A stretch of DNA of 64,000 nt, from assembly GCF_023612255.1 (NCBI RefSeq), contig NZ_CP063231.1:3838501-3902500 (forward strand), read 5' to 3'. Origin of the DNA: Luteibacter flocculans. Its GTDB lineage: Bacteria > Pseudomonadota > Gammaproteobacteria > Xanthomonadales > Rhodanobacteraceae. The notes under the pieces are model-generated. The model saw nothing but the letters and a program-made list of their open reading frames with translations, searched no databases and was not told the DNA's origin. Each line of letters begins with the position of its first letter. Positions within the stretch are counted from its first letter, which is position 1. Of this stretch, positions 17,113 to 28,200 are shown one piece after another. The translations under genes were made by a program, and so were the position numbers.

Positions 17113-17777
17113 CGCATCACCTGCCCGCGCGGCACGCGACCGAATGTGGAGAAACCATTGCGTGACGCCGAAGGATCGATACGCAGCGGCGCCACCAGCG
17201 TTGGAAACGCCACGTTGCCGTCGACATCCAGCGTGAGGCGGACGAGCGAGGGCGTTCGCCGTCCGTCGTCCCACGTGTCCTGCCAGTCGCCCGGCCGATT
17301 CTGCTCGTCCACGCCGCGGTAGGCGAACGCGCCCTTGCGGATACCGCGCATGAGGACCTCGGGTTCGCCGATCGGCTGCGGGTCTGTGCCGTCCGGCGGC
17401 AGCAGCGCCAGGCTGACTTCCAGCCGATAGGCGCCGTGGTCGTCGTCCACGAGGGACACGGTCTGCAATTGCGGACCCAGCTTCGACAAATAACCGGGCA
17501 TGGGGGCCACGAAACGAAGCGTCTTCTCGGTGCCACCGAAGACGATGGGGTCGCCGTCGTCGTTCTGGCCGAAGGGAATGATGAGCGCCTGCGCGAGTTC
17601 GGCGCGGAGAAAATTCTGCGCGGAGCGGATCTCGTCCATCCGCTCGATAGCCTGATTGCCGCTGCGTACGATGCGCGTGGCCGTGCTGATGCCGGAGTAC
17701 ACACCCAGCAGCACGATCGTCAGCAGCGCGAGCGCCGCGAGCACTTCCATGAGGCTGAAACCTGCCGCACGCCTCAT
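17109..17777 (-). CDS. gspJ: T2SS minor pseudopilin GspJ
   Basis: This 222-residue pseudopilin has the cleavage/methylation motif AG|FSLMEVLAALALLTIV with Glu at +5. The following domain includes the RSAQNFLRAELAQAL helix and a beta-rich C-terminal part (RPGDWQDTWDDGRRTPSLVRLTLD is the typical near-C-terminal stretch). It overlaps gspI and gspK by 4 bases each, consistent with stoichiometric synthesis of the tip complex. Confidence 0.92.
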   Translation of the reverse strand: MRRAAGFSLMEVLAALALLTIVLLGVYSGISTATRIVRSGNQAIERMDEIRSAQNFLRAELAQALIIPFGQNDDGDPIVFGGTEKTLRFVAPMPGYLSKLGPQLQTVSLVDDDHGAYRLEVSLALLPPDGTDPQPIGEPEVLMRGIRKGAFAYRGVDEQNRPGDWQDTWDDGRRTPSLVRLTLDVDGNVAFPTLVAPLRIDPSASRNGFSTFGRVPRGQVMR

Positions 17778-18193
17778 GGTCCGTTGCCTCCGCCCGAGCC
17801 CGCCAGGCGCAGCGTGGAAAACCGTGCATGCCGCTCGCTGCCGTCGGCGCCCCAGATCACGTCGAGGTCGATCCGGTACATGCCCGTCGGCGAACCGCCG
17901 CCGACAGCCGGCTTTTCGTCGGCCGGCTGAAAGCGGCTCACGACCATGCGCCAGCGATAGGTATCGTCGAAGCGCCCTTCACTGCCGCCTTCGCGCACGG
18001 GCTCCATCACGAACGCACCATCGAGCAGCGAGCGAGCGCGCAAGGCGGCCTGAGTGCGCTCGTTGGCGCGCGCGGTGAGGCTCAGCGAACTGCCTGCCAC
18101 CTGCATGAGCGCGGCGAACGCGATCGCCAGCACGGCAATGGCGGCGATGACTTCGAGCAGGCTGAAACCGCGTTGTCGAACGGCATGCTTCAT
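17774..18193 (-). CDS. gspI: T2SS minor pseudopilin GspI
   Basis: This 139-residue pseudopilin begins MKHAVRQRGFSLLEVIAAIAVLAIAFAAL, with a G|F cleavage site and Glu at +5. The N-terminal helix is followed by a short globular domain (YRWRMVVSRFQPAD, MYRIDLDVIWGADGSERHARFSTLRL). I chose the start at 18193 over upstream in-frame starts because it places the prepilin leader at the N-terminus and makes a 4-base overlap with gspH. GspI nucleates the GspI-J-K tip complex. Confidence 0.92.
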   Translation of the reverse strand: MKHAVRQRGFSLLEVIAAIAVLAIAFAALMQVAGSSLSLTARANERTQAALRARSLLDGAFVMEPVREGGSEGRFDDTYRWRMVVSRFQPADEKPAVGGGSPTGMYRIDLDVIWGADGSERHARFSTLRLAGSGGGNGP

Positions 18194-18630
18194 CGCGTAT
18201 CGACCACGCTGACGGCACCCGTGAGCCAGCCGACGTTGACGTGCCATTCGCGCTGGCCGCGCTTCAACGTGATCCGCCCGCCGGTCGAGCTGCCGTCGGG
18301 AAAGAAGCGAATGCGTCCCGTCGTGGCGTTGGCCTGATCTTCGCGCGCACTGGTGATCGACACACGCATGTCCTTTGGTAGCCGCACCTCGTCCTTTCCA
18401 GGTGCCTTGTACGTCGCCGCAGCGGTATCGACTTCGAGCGCCAGATCCTGGCCGCGAACGATCGCCTGCGCGCGCGTCCAACGCAGCGCGGCGGCGAGTT
18501 CGCCACTGGCGGCGTTGACGCGCGCGCTGGCGAGTCCCTGGGTCACCGGTATCGAGACAGCCGCAGCGGCGATCCCGATCAGAAGGATCACGGCCAGCAT
18601 CTCGAACAGCGTGAATCCGCGCGCGCGCAT
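18190..18630 (-). CDS. gspH: T2SS minor pseudopilin GspH
   Basis: This 146-residue pseudopilin begins MRARGFTLFEMLAVILLIGIAAAAVS, with prepilin cleavage after RG and Glu at +5. The globular domain includes LAAALRWTRAQAIVRGQDLALEVD and FFPDGSSTGGRITL, both typical of GspH/FimT proteins. The start is 25 bases downstream of the gspG stop. It is thought to join the pilus shaft to the tip complex. Confidence 0.92.
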   Translation of the reverse strand: MRARGFTLFEMLAVILLIGIAAAAVSIPVTQGLASARVNAASGELAAALRWTRAQAIVRGQDLALEVDTAAATYKAPGKDEVRLPKDMRVSITSAREDQANATTGRIRFFPDGSSTGGRITLKRGQREWHVNVGWLTGAVSVVDTR

Positions 18631-18655
18631 GGCCGTGAATCCGTCGATGCCTGGC

Positions 18656-19081
18656 TTACTGCCAGTTGCCTACGTCGGCCGAGTAGCCGTCACCGCCGGC
18701 CTTGCCATCCTGACCATAGAACACGAGGTCGAAGCTGCCGTGCTCGCCCGGGTAGCGGTAGCCGAACGGATGACCCCACGGATCCTTGAGATCCGATTCC
18801 TTCGCGTACGGGCCCTGCCAGTTGCTCGCGTCGGCCGGCTTGGTGGTGAGGTCTTCCAGCGCGTGCGGCGGCGTGCCGTTGTCCAGCGCGTAGTTCTCGA
18901 TCTTCTGGCTCAGCGTCGTGAGCTGGGCCTTGCCGGCGCCGTACTTGCCCTTGTCGACGTTCTTGCCGACCTGGGTGACCACGATGGCGCCGATGATGCC
19001 GATCAGCACGATCACGGCGAGCATTTCCAGCAGGGTGAAGCCGCGGGCATGACTGTGGCGGAGGGAACGGTTCGCGCGCAT
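18656..19081 (-). CDS. gspG: T2SS major pseudopilin GspG
   Basis: GspG is the main subunit of the periplasmic pseudopilus. The 141-residue protein has leader MRANRSLRHSHARG, then FTLLEMLAVIVLIGIIGAIVV with Glu at +5, and the family's calcium-site region near the C-terminus (DLKDPWGHPFGYRYPGEHG). AAGGAG lies about 8 bases before the ATG, a stronger site than those of the minor pseudopilins. The 25-base gaps on either side also set it apart from the tightly overlapped minor pseudopilin genes. Prepilin peptidase (GspO/PilD), needed for maturation, is not in this window. Confidence 0.95.
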   Translation of the reverse strand: MRANRSLRHSHARGFTLLEMLAVIVLIGIIGAIVVTQVGKNVDKGKYGAGKAQLTTLSQKIENYALDNGTPPHALEDLTTKPADASNWQGPYAKESDLKDPWGHPFGYRYPGEHGSFDLVFYGQDGKAGGDGYSADVGNWQ

Positions 19082-19106
19082 GGGGAAGCTCCTTGGAACG
19101 GTTTGA

Positions 19107-20324
19107 TCAGTTGATGTTGCTGGTGAGGCTGAGCAGCGGCAAAAGAATCGCCGCCATGATGAAAGCGACCATGACGGTCATCACAATGGTGAGCGTGGGA
19201 ACGAGCGCGGCGAGCAACCGGTCGATGGAGCGCTTGGCTTCGACATCGAAGGTATCGGCCACCTTGAGCAGCATGGTGTCCAGCGCGCCGGCTTCCTCGC
19301 CGACCTGGATCATCTGCAGAGCAAGCCGCGGGAAGCGCTCGGTCTGGCTCAGCGCTGAGCCGAGGCCTGTGCCGCCCTTCACGCGCTCGGCCGCCTGTTC
19401 GAGCGCGAGATCTAGCGCGCGATTGCCGGTGACCTGCCGAGCGATCGCCAGCGAGGAGAGCAACGGCACGCCGTTCTTCAGCAGGGTGCCGAGCGTGCGC
19501 GCGATGCGTGCAGTCTCCACCTTGAGCAGGAGAGGGCCCGACACGCGCATGGTAAGGAGACGCGCGTGGAAGGCGAGACGATGGTCCGGATCACGCAGGC
19601 GCACGCGCACGAGAACCACCGCTACCGCCAGCACGGCGGCCATGGCCCACCACCAGTCGCCGATCGCCGTACCCAGGGCAAGCACCACCGTGGTGATGAA
19701 CGGGATGGGCACCTGCATGTCGGCGAAGATCGGCACGAACTGAGGCACCACGTAAGCGAGCAGCAGCACCAGCGAACCCAGCACGCCCACCATGAGGAAG
19801 GCGGGATAGATCAACGCATTGATGATGCTGCCGCGCAGCGCCTGTGCGCGTTCGAGGTAATCGGCGAGGCGGCGCAGCGTTTCGTCCAGCGAGCCACCGG
19901 CTTCGCCTGCGCGAACCAGACTCACGTAGAGCCGCGGAAAGACGCCGTTTTCTTCGTCCAGTGCGGTGGAAAGCGTGGTGCCGCCGCGCACGCGGTCGCG
20001 GATGCGCTCCACCATATTCTTCGCACGCTCGCCCTCGGGCAGATCGAGCAGGATGCCCAGCGCACGGTCGAGCGGTTGCCCTGCGCCAAGCAGCGTGGCG
20101 AGCTGATGGGTGAACTGCGCGAGCTGGTCGCCGGTGAAGGGGCCTTTGCGGAACAGCGCTGCGATGCCGCCACCGCTGGCTTCGCCATCCGCGGGTGCCG
20201 CTTCGATGGGCGTGTGTCCCTGATCCTGCAGACGTGCGACGACGTCTTCGACGGAAGACGCCTCCATCCGCCCGGAAAGGGCCTCACCGGCGGCGCTGAT
20301 GGCTCGGTAGCGGAACTGGCTCAT
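19107..20324 (-). CDS. gspF: T2SS inner-membrane platform protein GspF
   Basis: This 405-residue protein begins MSQFRYRAISAAGEALSGRMEA. An N-terminal cytoplasmic domain and a second, homologous cytoplasmic domain are separated by hydrophobic segments (INALIYPAFLMVGVLGSLVLLLAYV; WWWAMAAVLAVAVVLV), and a last helix ends TIVMTVMVAFIMAAILLPLLSL. Both halves carry the family stretch RLYVSLVRAGEAGGSLDETL / RLALQMIQVGEEAGALDTML. I chose the start at 20324; a longer in-frame reading would overlap the end of gspE. The gap to gspE is 10 bases. Confidence 0.94.
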   Translation of the reverse strand: MSQFRYRAISAAGEALSGRMEASSVEDVVARLQDQGHTPIEAAPADGEASGGGIAALFRKGPFTGDQLAQFTHQLATLLGAGQPLDRALGILLDLPEGERAKNMVERIRDRVRGGTTLSTALDEENGVFPRLYVSLVRAGEAGGSLDETLRRLADYLERAQALRGSIINALIYPAFLMVGVLGSLVLLLAYVVPQFVPIFADMQVPIPFITTVVLALGTAIGDWWWAMAAVLAVAVVLVRVRLRDPDHRLAFHARLLTMRVSGPLLLKVETARIARTLGTLLKNGVPLLSSLAIARQVTGNRALDLALEQAAERVKGGTGLGSALSQTERFPRLALQMIQVGEEAGALDTMLLKVADTFDVEAKRSIDRLLAALVPTLTIVMTVMVAFIMAAILLPLLSLTSNIN

Positions 20325-20334
20325 GAGTGGGAAC

Positions 20335-22059
20335 CTACGATTCCTGTGTGACGCGCAGGACTTCCTCGATGGTGGTAACACCCGCCACCGCCTTCGCCAG
20401 GCCATCTTCGTACATCGTGCGCATGCCCTCGGCGCGTGCCTGCCGCTCGATCTCGCCGGCATCCGCACGCTGCATCACCAGACGACGCAAGGGATCGCTC
20501 ATGACCAGAAATTCCATGATGGCGCGACGGCCGCGATAGCCGGTGGGATTCGCAGCGCTGCTGCCGGGCTTCCACAACCGGATGGGGCGTTCGTCGGTGT
20601 ACTTGTGCAGCTCGAACTGCTCGATCACCTCGGGCAGCGCCTCGTAGGGCACCGCGGTCTCAGGATCGAGGCGGCGCACGAGACGCTGGGCGAGGATCCC
20701 GTTCACCGTGGAACCCAGCAGGTAGTCTTCCACGCCCATGTCGAGCAGGCGCGTGATGCCGCCCGACGCGCTGTTCGTATGCAGCGTGGAGAGCACCAGG
20801 TGGCCGGTGAGCGCCGACTGGATGGCGATGCGGCACGTTTCCAGATCGCGCATTTCGCCGATCATGATCACGTCCGGATCCTGGCGAACGATGGAGCGCA
20901 GCGCGCCGGCAAAGTCGAGGCCGATCTGCGGCTTGACCTGAATCTGGTTGATGCCCTCGATCTGGTATTCGACCGGGTCTTCGACGGTGATGATCTTCAC
21001 GTCCGGCGTGTTGATCTGCGACAGCGCCGTATACAGCGTGGTGGTCTTGCCCGAGCCGGTCGGGCCCGTGACCAGCAGGATGCCGTGCGGCCGGTCCAGC
21101 ACGTCGACGAAGCGGTCGCGGAAGTGATCGGTGAAGCCCAGCGATTCGAAATCGAACACCACCGATTCGCGATCCAGGATACGCATCACCACCGACTCGC
21201 CGAAGCTGGTAGGCACCGTGGACACACGTAGATCCAGCTCCTTGCCCTGAACGCGCAACTGGATGCGGCCGTCCTGCGGCAGGCGGCGCTCGGCGATGTT
21301 GAGGCGGGCCATGATCTTTACGCGCGAGATCACCGCGGCCGTGGAACTGGAAGGCGGGGCTTCCACCTCGTGCAGCACGCCATCGATGCGGTAGCGAACC
21401 TTGAGGCGGTTCTCGAACGGTTCGATGTGCACGTCCGACGCGCGCTGTTCCACCGCACGTTGAAGAATGAGATTGACCAGGCGGATGACGGGCGCCTCGG
21501 AGGCGAGGTCGCGCAGGTGTTCCACGTCGTCTTCGACCGCGGCGTTACCGTCCAGGCTTTCCACAATGCTGCCCATGGCGGACCGGCCCTGGCCGTAATA
21601 ACGCTCGATCAGATCGTCGATCTCCGAACGCAGCCCCACGCGAAGCTGAACCTCGCGCCCGGTCGCCAGACGCACAGCCTGCAACGGGTAGGGATCGGCC
21701 GGATCGGCCACCAGCAGCGCGAGGCCGTCATCGCCCTCGCGAACCGGTACCACGTGGTACTGCTTGAGGAAGCGCGGCGACAGTTCGACGTCGGCCGGCG
21801 GCAATTCGGGAGCGTCCTTCGCGGCCAGCAGCGGCAGGCCGAGGAGGTCGGCCCAGGCGTCGGCCAGGTCACGTTCGGACACGAGGCCAAGGCGCGCCAT
21901 CAGCGCGGTCAAGGTGCCTTCGGGGGTCTCGTCATGCAGGCGGCGGGCCCGCGCGAGGTCGGTGTCCTTGAGTCGGCCGTGCGCGACAAGATGCGCGCAG
22001 ACCTGTGCCTCTCCGGGTTCCCCGGCAAGCATGTCCCTGTGCTCGGTCATCGCAGACAT
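20335..22059 (-). CDS. gspE: T2SS ATPase GspE (XpsE)
   Basis: GspE is the cytoplasmic hexameric ATPase that drives pseudopilus assembly. The 574-residue protein has N1/N2 domains (DLADAWADLLGLPLL; LLVADPADPYPLQAVRL), then Walker A GPTGSGKTTTLYT near residue 330, Asp-box DVKIITVEDPVEYQ, Walker B QDPDVIMIGEMRD and the His-box STLHTNSA. The tetracysteine zinc module usual before the C-terminus is absent: that stretch reads LRLWKPGSSAANPTGYRGRR-like with no Cys. It is the first gene of the operon, and GGAG stands just upstream of the start. The preceding gap of about 200 bases to the adhesin terminator should hold the promoter, which I could not pick out. Confidence 0.94.
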   Translation of the reverse strand: MSAMTEHRDMLAGEPGEAQVCAHLVAHGRLKDTDLARARRLHDETPEGTLTALMARLGLVSERDLADAWADLLGLPLLAAKDAPELPPADVELSPRFLKQYHVVPVREGDDGLALLVADPADPYPLQAVRLATGREVQLRVGLRSEIDDLIERYYGQGRSAMGSIVESLDGNAAVEDDVEHLRDLASEAPVIRLVNLILQRAVEQRASDVHIEPFENRLKVRYRIDGVLHEVEAPPSSSTAAVISRVKIMARLNIAERRLPQDGRIQLRVQGKELDLRVSTVPTSFGESVVMRILDRESVVFDFESLGFTDHFRDRFVDVLDRPHGILLVTGPTGSGKTTTLYTALSQINTPDVKIITVEDPVEYQIEGINQIQVKPQIGLDFAGALRSIVRQDPDVIMIGEMRDLETCRIAIQSALTGHLVLSTLHTNSASGGITRLLDMGVEDYLLGSTVNGILAQRLVRRLDPETAVPYEALPEVIEQFELHKYTDERPIRLWKPGSSAANPTGYRGRRAIMEFLVMSDPLRRLVMQRADAGEIERQARAEGMRTMYEDGLAKAVAGVTTIEEVLRVTQES

Positions 22060-22192
22060 GCCATCTCCACACGGTCCGTTGAATGCGTCGTTCCGTCCGG
22101 CCGTTCCTGACCGTACGGGCCGCTATTGGTAGCACATACCGTGCGTCCCAGGCGACCGCGGCGCGTGCATTTCGCGATGTGGCGCAACAAGC

Positions 22193-22218
22193 GAAAGCCG
22201 GCGTCTCCGCCGGCTTTC
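22193..22218 (-). terminator. Hairpin terminator downstream of the trimeric autotransporter
   Basis: Perfect 11-bp arms (GAAAGCCGGCG and its complement) enclose a TCTC loop, 40 bases after the adhesin stop. On the minus transcript the hairpin is followed by a weak T-rich stretch (GCTTGTTG), so it should end the adhesin transcript before it enters the T2SS operon. Confidence 0.65.
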
Positions 22219-22257
22219 AACGACTTGCAAACGACTTGTAGGGCGAGGCCCCCGCGC

Positions 22258-25200
22258 TTACCAGCCGACGCCTACACCCACACCGCCCGAACTCTCACCG
22301 CCGCTGATCGCCGCACCGAAGGTGAGACTGGCGTTGGAAGAGATGCTGCGCGAGTAGCCGACCGACAGGGCTCCCTGCCCCTTGTACCCGCCGACACCCA
22401 CGCCAAGCCGGTTGTCCCCGCTGACCCCCTGGGTGCTGAACGCCATCTGCGACATGGCCGCGCCCATCGCGCCCACCTTGTTCAGGCGGTCGTTGAGGTT
22501 GCTGAACCGACGATCGACCGTGCGCTTGTACTCGTCGAAGGCCCCACCGCTGACCACATCCCCAAACTTCTGGTCGGTATAGGCCTTGGCGCTGCTGAGC
22601 GTGGCCGCGTCGCCCTGATCCGCGTACGACTTGGCCGTGGTCAGTGCCTGGTCCACCTGGCCGACGTTGGCCGCGTCCGTGGGCGCCGTGCCCGCGGCGA
22701 CGTTCGTGATCGGCGCACCGCCGCCGTCGATCGCCGCCGCGGAGATCGGCAGCGCCGCCGCCACCGGAGCCCCTACGGCTGCCGGTGCCGCGGCAGGGGC
22801 TGCCATCGCGGCGGCCATCTCCTGCGGCACGGCCGCCTGCGTGGTCACGGACTCCGCGGCCACGGACGGGGTCGTTGCAGCGATGGACGGTGCGGCGACG
22901 CTATTGCGACGCACCACCGTACCGCCACCCGAGGTCGAGCCACCCGACCCGTTCGACTCCAGCTTGCCCACGCGGGAATCGAGCGAAGAGAGCGCGCCGT
23001 CCAACGCACCGACCGCGTCACCGACCGTCCCGTACGAGCTGCCCTGGACACGGTAGACCGGTCCGACGAAGCCCGTCGCCCCCATCGACGCACCGCCGCC
23101 CAGCGCCATCGCGACGGCATTGCCCGCCGTGGACGAGGATCCGGCGAAGGCGCCCGACAGTGCGCTGTTCAACTGCCCGAGGTTTACCGCGTCGGTCGTC
23201 TGGGTACCGGCGGCCACGTTGGTGATCTGGCGGTTATTGCCCGCGCTGCCCACCGACACGGTGTTCGCCCGGGTCGCGAGCGAGCCGTTGCCCAAGGCCA
23301 CCGAGTTCGCTGCCAGCGCCCGCGCGCTGTCGCCGATGGCGGTGGCGCCGGCCGCACCCGCAGTCGCGAACGCGCCGATCGCCGTGCTGGACTCCTTGCT
23401 CGCCGTGGCGAAGGCACCGTTGGCGGTGGCGAGGTCGCCCGTGGCGCTGCTGCCGGCGCCGGTGGCCAGTGCCATCGACCCGGTGGCACTCGCGTCATCG
23501 GAGCCGTCGCCCGCGCCGGTAGCCGACACGTAGTGACGCGCGCTGCTCACGCTGTCGGACAACTGCGTGAGCTGATCGACGTTGGCGGCATCGGTACCCT
23601 GCTCACCCGCAGCCACGTTGGTGATCTGCCGCTCGCTGCCGCGGGCACCCACCGAGAAGGTGCCGTCGCGATCCGCATTGGCGTTGGCACCGAGGGCCAC
23701 GCTGTTGACGCCGGTAGCGATCGCGTTGTTGCCGATGGCGACGCTGGCCGCACCGCGGGCCGTGGAGAAATCGCCGACGGCGACGCTGCTCGCACCGGAT
23801 GCCCAGCTATTGATGCCGAGCGCCGTGGCGTTGGCGCCGGGTGCATAGGAGAAGTAACCCAGCGCCGTGCTGCCGACGCCCTCCGCACCCGCGATGGCAC
23901 CGAGTGCCGTGGCGTAGTCGGCGGTGGCCTGCGCGCCCGCACCGAAGGCCGCCGCGCTATCACCCGTCGCTCCCGTATAGACGAGACCGACGCCTGCGAT
24001 GTTGCTCGGACCGCCCACAGCGACCGAACCGGCGCCCGAGGCGGTGGTGGAGGTACCCACGGCGGTCGAGTAATCGCCGGTAGCGTTGGCGACGGCACCG
24101 AGTGCGGTGGACTGCGCGCCACTGGCATAGGCGCCCACACCGACCGAGGTGGCTGCAAAGCCGCCCGACTGTGCGCTCGCGCCGACCGCGGTTCCACCGA
24201 CGCCCGCGCTGGTGGCGCCGGTATCGACCGGATTGCCGGAACCATCGGAGATCAGCGGATTGCCATCGGCATCCACAGCATTGCCGCCGACGGCGACGCT
24301 GCCCGCGCCCGAGGCCTGCGCACCTGCACCGTAGGCCGCGCTGTTCTGCCCACCTGCGACGGCACCGTAGCCGGTCGCCGTGGCCTGCTGTCCGGTGGCC
24401 ACCGCGCCACTGCCGAATGCGCTGGCACCCGGCGCACCCGCGAACGCGCCCGAACCCGCCGCTGTGGCGAAATCGCCCGCGGCGACGGCATCGTCGCTGC
24501 CATCCGCCAGTCCGTTTGCCTTGAAGTAATGGCTGGCATCGCTTACGCCGCCGGCCACCGCGTCGAGCTGGCTCTTGTTCACCGCATCGGTGGCTTCCGT
24601 ACCGGCGGCCACGTTGGTGATCTGCCGCTCGCTGCCGACATCGCCAACCGAGACGGTATTCGCCCGCTCGGCGTACGAACCGGCGCCCAGGGCGACGGAG
24701 TTCGCTCCCCCGGCAATCGCCGATTCACCCACGGCTGTGCTGCTGACGCCATCCGCCCAGGCGTTCCAGCCGAGCGCGGTTGCGTAATCGGCGGTCGCCC
24801 AGGCACCCGTACCGAACGCCGACGAGGCATAGCCCGTCGCTTGGGCCGGCACCAGACCGAAGAACGTGCTGCCGCCCACCGCTACGCTTTCGTCGCCCAG
24901 CGCCTGTGCGCTTTCACCGACCGCGACACTGCTTGCGCCGGTCGCGGCGCTCTGCGTGCCGACCGCGGTGGAGAGATCGCCAATCGCATTCGCGACCGCA
25001 CCGACCGCCGTCGCTTGCGCACCGCTGGCATAGGCACCGACGCCGAAGGCCGAGGAAGCAAAGCCTCCGGACTGTGCACTCGCACCCACCGCGGTACCGC
25101 CGAGCCCGGCACTCGTAGCCGCCGTGTCGACCGGCACACCGCCGTTCGTGATGAGCGGATCGCCGTCTTCATTCACGGCCACGCCGCCGACCGCAACGCT

Positions 25201-28200
25201 GCCCGGACCATTGGCCTGCGCACCCGCACCGTAGGCCGCGCTGTTCTGTCCCGTCGCGACACTGCCGTAACCGGTGGCCGTCGCATTCGCACCCGTAGCA
25301 ACTGCACCGCTGCCATATGCACTCGCACCGTCCGCACCGGCATACGCTCCCGAGCCCGACGCCGTGGCGTATTGCCCGCTCGCCTGCGCATCGTCGCTGC
25401 CGTCGCCGGCACCGGTCGCCTTGAAGTAACGCGTCGCATCGCTCACCGAGGCATCGAGCTGACCCTTGTTCACCGCATCGGTGGCTTCCGTACCCGCCGC
25501 CACGTTGGTGATCTGCCGCTCGCTGCCGACGTCGCCGACCGACACCGTGTTGTCGCGGTCGGTGTACGAACCCGCACCCAGCGCGACCGAGTTCTCGCCG
25601 ATCGCCCACGCATTCGCGCCCAGTGCCGTGCCGTTATTGCCCAGCGCCCAGCTGTTCGCACCGATCGCGACCGCGTTGGCGCTCTCGATACCGAACAGCC
25701 CGAAGCCAGTCTCCGCGTAGTTGCCGATCGCGACACTGCCGGCGCCCGACGCACTCGCACCGCCGCCCACCGCCACCGCGCCGCTGCTGTACGCCGCCGA
25801 GCCGTAGCCCGTTGCCACCGACAGATCGCCATCGGCGAACGCCTGCGAACCGTTCGCTACCGCACCGGCTCCGGAGGCCTGCGCGAGGAAACCCGAGGCT
25901 GTCGATTGCTCGCCTTGTGCAAATGCTGCCGTGCCCAGCGCCGTGGCGTACTGACCTTCCGCCTGCGCACTCGCACCCACCGCCGTCGCCGCCAGACCCG
26001 AGGCCGTGGCCGGACCGACCGCTTCACCCGTGGCCGTGTACGTGATCAACGGCTTGCCGTCCGCGTCCAATGCCTGGCTGCCGATCGCCGTCGTGCCGTT
26101 GGCCGTGGCCTGCGCGCCCGATCCGTACGCTGCACTGTTCTGGCCCGACGCGACTGCACCGTAGCCGGTCGAGGTCGCGAACTGCTGCGTCGCCACCGCG
26201 CCCGATCCGAATGCGCTCGCTCCCGTTGCGCCCGCATAAGCGCCCTGGCCTGCTGCCGTCGTGTAGTCGCCGCTGGCAAGGCTGCCGGCACCGAACGTCG
26301 ACGCACCAGTGCCGGTGGCGATCGCGCCGTGACCGTTCGCGGTGGATTCGTCACCCGTGACTGCACTGCTTTCGCCGGTTGCCGTCGATCCCGCGCCCGT
26401 CACGGTGCTGTTCGCACCGACCGCCGTGCTGTTGGCGCCATCAATCGTCGAGGCACCGCCGAGGCCCGTGCTGTTATCGCCCGATATAGATGCGTTCGCG
26501 CCATACGCGGAGGCGCTCTGGCCCCAGACGAACGAGTTGGTTCCGACCGTCGTGCTCTGCCCACCGATCGCCGCGCTGCGATAGCCGACCGCGACGGCAT
26601 CGACATCGAGCGCACCGGCTACCGCGCCGACGGCCGTCGCATTGAGATGGTCCGCCGTGCTCGACCAGCCTATGGACGTTGTGTAGTCCGCTGTGCCCCA
26701 GGCGCCATTGCCGAAGGCCGATGCACCGATGCCGCTGGCGATCGTGGGAATGAAACCGCCGTACGCCGAACCACCGATCGCCACGCTTTCTTCGCCCGTG
26801 GCCTGCGACGTCTCGCCGACCGCGACGCTGCTCACGCCGGTGGCGGCACTCTGTGTACCGACGGCCGTGGAATAATCGCCAATCGCATTGGCGACCGCAC
26901 CGACCGCCGTGGCCTGCGCACCGCTGGCGTAGGCACCGACACCGAAGGCCGACGACGCGAAGCCGTTGGCTTGCGCACTCGCGCCCACCGCCGTGCCACC
27001 GACGGCCGCCGTCGTGGCGGCGGTGTCCACCGGCACACCCTGGTTGGTGATGAGCGGATCGCCGTCTTCATTCACGGCCACGCCGCCGACCGCAACGCTG
27101 CCCGGACCGTTGGCCTGCGCACCCGAGCCGTACGCTGCGCTGTTCTGTCCCGTCGCGACGCTGCCGTAACCGGTCGCCGTCGCATTCGTGCCCGTAGCAA
27201 CTGCACCGCTGCCATATGCACTCGCACCGTCCGCACCGGCGTACGCTCCCGAGCCCGACGCCGTGGCGTATTGCCCGCTCGCCTGCGCATCGTCGCTGCC
27301 GTCGCCGGCACCGGTCGCCTTGAAGTAACGCGTCGCATCGCTCACCGAGGCATCGAGCTGGCCCTTGTTCACCGCGTCGGTCGCTTCCGTACCGGCCGCC
27401 ACGTTGGTGATCTGCCGCTCGCTGCCGACGTCGCCAACCGACACCGTGTTGTCGCGGTCGGTGTAAGAGTTCGCACCCAGCGCGACCGAGTTCTCGCCGA
27501 TCGCCCACGCATTCGCACCGAGGGCCGTGCCGTTATTGCCCAGCGCCCAGCTGTTCGCACCGATCGCGACCGCGTTGGCGCTCTCGATACCGAACAGCCC
27601 GAAGCCAGTCTCCGCGTAGTTGCCGATCGCGACACTGCCGGCGCCCGACGCACTCGCACCGCCGCCCACCGCCACCGCGCCGCTGCTGTACGCCGCCGAG
27701 CCGTAGCCCGTTGCCACCGACAGATCGCCATCGGCGAACGCCTGCGAACCGTTCGCTACCGCACCGGCTCCGGAGGCCTGCGCCAGGAAGCCTGACGCCG
27801 TCGATTGCTCGCCTTGTGCAAATGCTGCCGTGCCCAGCGCCGTGGCGTACTGACCTTCCGCCTGCGCACTCGCACCCACCGCCGTCGCCGCAAGACCCGA
27901 CGCCGTCGCCGGACCGACCGCTTCACCCGTGGCCGTGTACGTGATCAACGGCTTGCCGTCCGCGTCCAATGCCTGGCCGCCGATCGCCGTCGTGCCGTTG
28001 GCCGTGGCCTGCGCGCCCGATCCGTACGCTGCGCTGTTCTGGCCCGACGCGACTGCACCGTAACCGGTCGAGGTCGCAAACTGCTGCGTCGCTACCGCGC
28101 CCGATCCGAACGCGCTGGCACCTGTCGCACCGGCATAGGCGCCGGAGCCGGATGCCGTGGCATACGCGCCGTTCGCTTGCGCGTTGTCGCTGCCGTCGCC

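Noticed and set aside
22126-27795. A 1889-codon open frame on the plus strand, antisense to the adhesin.
   Set aside because: It exists because the adhesin's repetitive, GC-biased codons leave few stops in the opposite frame. It has no signal, family motif or ribosome-binding site, and its composition (Arg/Thr/Asp/Ala) is that of a shadow frame.
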